This document shows, in pieces, positions 36,722-39,853 of a DNA stretch of 39,853 nucleotides. A program made the position numbers and the translations under genes. The stretch lies in NCBI GenBank assembly GCA_020650975.1, contig JAIPMN010004996.1, forward strand, positions 1,302-41,154, given 5' to 3'. Under the pieces are notes generated by a model. The model ran no database searches, was not told where the DNA came from, and worked only from the letters and a program-made list of their open reading frames with translations. This DNA comes from Apostichopus californicus (taxonomy: Eukaryota > Echinodermata > Holothuroidea > Aspidochirotida > Stichopodidae). Numbering within the stretch: the first letter of the stretch is position 1; every line of letters begins with the position of its first letter.

Positions 36722-37494
36722 TCATTAAAACTAACTAGACATTATTGACACCACCGACTCTGTAAAAACTTGGTAGCATGCTGACGGTACATGATTATTA
36801 TATTGGCGACCACGGGAAATGTTGTAGTAAGGAAGTTGTACTTGTCGATGGGTTGGAACATTTGTAGTAGAATGAAATGCTGCATCATGTCACTGACTCA
36901 ACCCGACAGAATGCTGGTAGGATAGGAAAGCCGAGCTTTGAAGTCTGCATAGATATAAACTCATTTCATATACCTCTCTATAAGCCAATTTCTCCTCAAG
37001 TGAAAACTTGCAGTCAATATGAAAACGAAAGAAAAATCACATTTTTTTTAAAATTTCATCTGTGGTATGCAAACTAACAGCTGAAATTTTTTAGGAAGCT
37101 TGTTGTCATAGCAACATGTTTGCCAATACACAAAGACTTACACATAAGATATATTGAGTACTATGCTACGTTATGTAACAACAGGTGGGAAATTGTTATC
37201 ACATCACAACACAGAAGGGAGTAAAGGCAGTTTTATATTTTTATCTGGAAGATTAACGTATATCACACATTGACATGTTGTTTTTTTACCTTAGGGCCTA
37301 CGTACATCACCTTCAGAGTACATGTATATGTGCGTAGCTTAATTGGCATACAGGATCCCAGACGAATGTTATTGCTATCTGTATCGGTGAATGATTTTAT
37401 AACGACACCTTGCTTAGAAAGAGGTACTTCATTGGGTTAGTACAGTACAGATGGTTTGTTACTTGGTTAAGAGAAGGCTGAAACTGAATGGTAT

Positions 37495-37640
37495 GTGGAC
37501 TAGAGTGGTGAGTAATTGTTGACTAGGAGTGGTTAGTCATCGTGGACTAGGAGTGGTGAAATTATTGTGGACTAGGAGTGGTGAATTATTGTGGACTAGG
37601 AGTGGTGAGTAATTGTGAACAAGGAGTGGTGAAATTATTG
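37495..37640. repeat. 24-bp minisatellite, six units
   Basis: Units follow GTGGACTAGGAGTGGTGAAT and a short TATT or AATT tail, 23-25 bp each, with a few substitutions. Downstream of KCMF1; no coding sense. Confidence 0.9.
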
Positions 37641-39853
37641 TGTATCGAGACAAGACTTTAAGCAAATGAAACTTACCTAGGTGCTGACTTTTTTTCTGAA
37701 ACTAGAAAGTCTGTGTAGCTACCTCAGCTTCCTACCCACTGTCAAAGATATAATACTCATGAAGCTTTTTGTAGTTGGTTTTTTAAGCAATTTCGCACGC
37801 TCTCGCTATTCAATCTCTAAAATTGTGTATCCAATGTAGTTCACATGGCTCAATTGGTCAAGTATCTAGTAATGCATTTACAAAGTCACTCATTTTGAAA
37901 GTTTCCAAATTTTTCTTTTTACATGTGATTAAATGTATTGGCCAGTCGACGCAAAGGTTGAGAAAACGAATGGAATAGATTAATCACTAGGTCGTTAATC
38001 TTCCCTTGGCTTCATAAAAAAAGAAAAAAAAAACTTGGAGGGGGTCTTTAGTCTGATAAATTACAATCTTGTCTTGGGTAATACTGAATAGATTTAGTCA
38101 AATTATTGACCTGTTGGAAAAAAAGCTACTTTGTTAAAGAGGAACCATATTTATTTGTATTCTTGACTATTAAGGTGATTATATATACATCCTTGCATCG
38201 TGTCTGTTAGGTTATTATTATTCTTGTAATTAGTCATATTTGATTGGGGGGGAGGGGGGTCAACGGGGATCCCCCACCCCTTACTGTCTATTAAATCCCG
38301 AGAAATGTTTTTAATTATAATCGATAGCGCCGTGTCAATGAAGACTGACTGCCCTCCAATCTCTGAGAAGACATCTAGTCTTATGGCATTTAAACTGAAG
38401 GTTATTTCAACTTGTTCCAACAGGAAAAACTCAGCAAACTGTGAAAAGATCCTATTGCATTATACATCAAGCGATGTATTGCTCCAGTGGTACGTTACAA
38501 GGGGTTGGGGTGGGGGTTAAGGGTGGCAGATATGGGAGGCCAGAAAATATTTCAATAACCATCGTATTATAATCCCCATTATTCTCTTATGCACAGTGCT
38601 TTGTTTCCCCCCCCCCCCCTCTCCTCCCTAATTTCTTAAGATGTCTTTATTGACACGGGTGACCTGTAGTCGACCTGACATTGAATTCAAGGTACCCCTG
38701 TCCGTAGAAAGAATGTTTCCTAGTTACCTTCTTCTCCACGACTTGCCCAGGAGTATGATGATATAACAACAACTAAGCGATCAACGTTTTTGTATCTACC
38801 CTTCCCTCGATGCAATGACCTTTGCACCTACGGATTGGGTGTGTTAGGGGAGGAGGGGGAATGGAGAATGAAGTATAATGTTTGTTGGGGAGGGGGACAT
38901 CTGATGGGGCTTAGGTCATGCCTCCTCTTCTGTAAAATTATGTTGCTGTTTTGAGACCATAAATTGAGGTGAAACTGTTTTTATCCTATCATATAACTTT
39001 TGCTATACCTTAACTATTATAGCAGGGGAAACAAACACAAAATTTCACTTTTATAAAATCTTGGTGTCTTATGTAGCCTGTATACACGTGGGAAATTGTT
39101 TTTTATCCGCCCATAGAAAGTGTGGTCTAATATCGGAGGAGGACTGCTGCATTTATCAGTTTGTCTCTATATCACATATTTTGTAGCTTTCTGGTCCTTG
39201 TATTGGTGATAACCCATGTGGGTCATAAGGCTGAAGGTCCATTAAACCATTTATGTCTACACTTTGCTAGAATTCTTACTCGGTTTTAAGAGCTGACATG
39301 AAACAAATGGATCACTCTTTATTTATTGACTCTAATTAGTTGACAATAATGTGACATTACTGACCTCTGAGGAAACTGATCAGTATTAACCCCCACGTGG
39401 GGGAGGGGTAAGGGTGCTGTCAAATAACCTGTGTGAATTAATTTGTTAACCGTAGTTTACCTAGCCTTTGTCTAAAGCATGCTCCGAACATAGATAATAT
39501 TTCTCATAAAATTTGGCGTCTGTACCATTTGGAATGTAGCTTGACCATTATGAATTTGATATATTCTGCTATATATGCTTGATAACTTTTGCTATTAATT
39601 ATAAGACAGGGGATGTAACAAGTGGCTTTACTAGGCTGTTGCAAAGATTTACAAGTCATTATTCACCCCCCTTACCCCCCCCCCCCCAAAAAACCCTGAA
39701 GATTTCATCCTTTTTTTGGTATGTGTTAAATGCCATCACGGGGGACGACCAATTTGTATTATCTTTTCTCCTTTCTATGTCATCATCCCTGCCTTGCAGA
39801 CTAATAACAGATTTTGGGTGAAACCACCAGCACTCACTTAGTTTTATATTGAA

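Larger units (their letters stand above)
36121..39853. other. KCMF1 3' end and downstream DNA, no further gene seen
   Basis: After the stop come a (GA)n run, a short (TCTG)n run and three overlapping AATAAA hexamers at 36706-36721 that could end the transcript. The rest is AT-rich with a 24-bp minisatellite and G- or C-rich tracts. No open frame resembles a known family. Confidence 0.6.

Overview
This is nuclear genomic DNA from an animal, most likely a marine invertebrate deuterostome such as an echinoderm. The window is AT-rich and intron-rich with GT..AG splice sites. It is littered with short repeats, poly(dG)/poly(dC) runs and TAGGCCTA-type octamers. The phylum is an inference; only the metazoan origin is firmly supported, by the two genes.

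Two split genes lie in tandem on the + strand. The first (coding 7118..20189, 15 coding exons, 558 residues after splicing) is cytosolic purine 5'-nucleotidase cN-II (NT5C2 family), a HAD-fold enzyme that dephosphorylates IMP and GMP. All exon junctions keep the reading frame, and all four HAD motifs and most of the known effector-site residues are present. The second (coding 27791..36120, 7 coding exons, 387 residues) is the E3 ubiquitin ligase KCMF1, with a ZZ zinc finger, two C2H2-type fingers, a glutamine-rich helix and the conserved C-terminal segment. The first coding exon of KCMF1 is only 16 nt long. Nothing in the sequence suggests that the two genes act together.

Layout: 1-7117 is upstream DNA full of repeats: a 192-bp tandem repeat, a MITE-like element, a foldback element with 6-bp target duplications, and a 168-bp tandem duplication. 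7118-20189 is NT5C2; its introns hold a long (TTTA)n tract, a GTTAC-rich minisatellite, a tRNA-like SINE remnant, and a Penelope-type fragment with a minimal hammerhead-like motif on the minus strand. 20190-27790 is the NT5C2 3' end and intergenic DNA, with a compact G-quadruplex motif and an AT microsatellite. 27791-36120 is KCMF1; its first intron carries an inverted copy of the upstream MITE, and intron 6 has a strong G-rich tract just after the splice donor. 36121-39853 holds the KCMF1 3' end and no further gene that I can recognise.

I found no tRNA or rRNA gene, CRISPR array or intact transposase. The protein-coding content is ordinary. The less usual signals are structural: the hammerhead-like motif, the foldback element and the G-quadruplex motifs.
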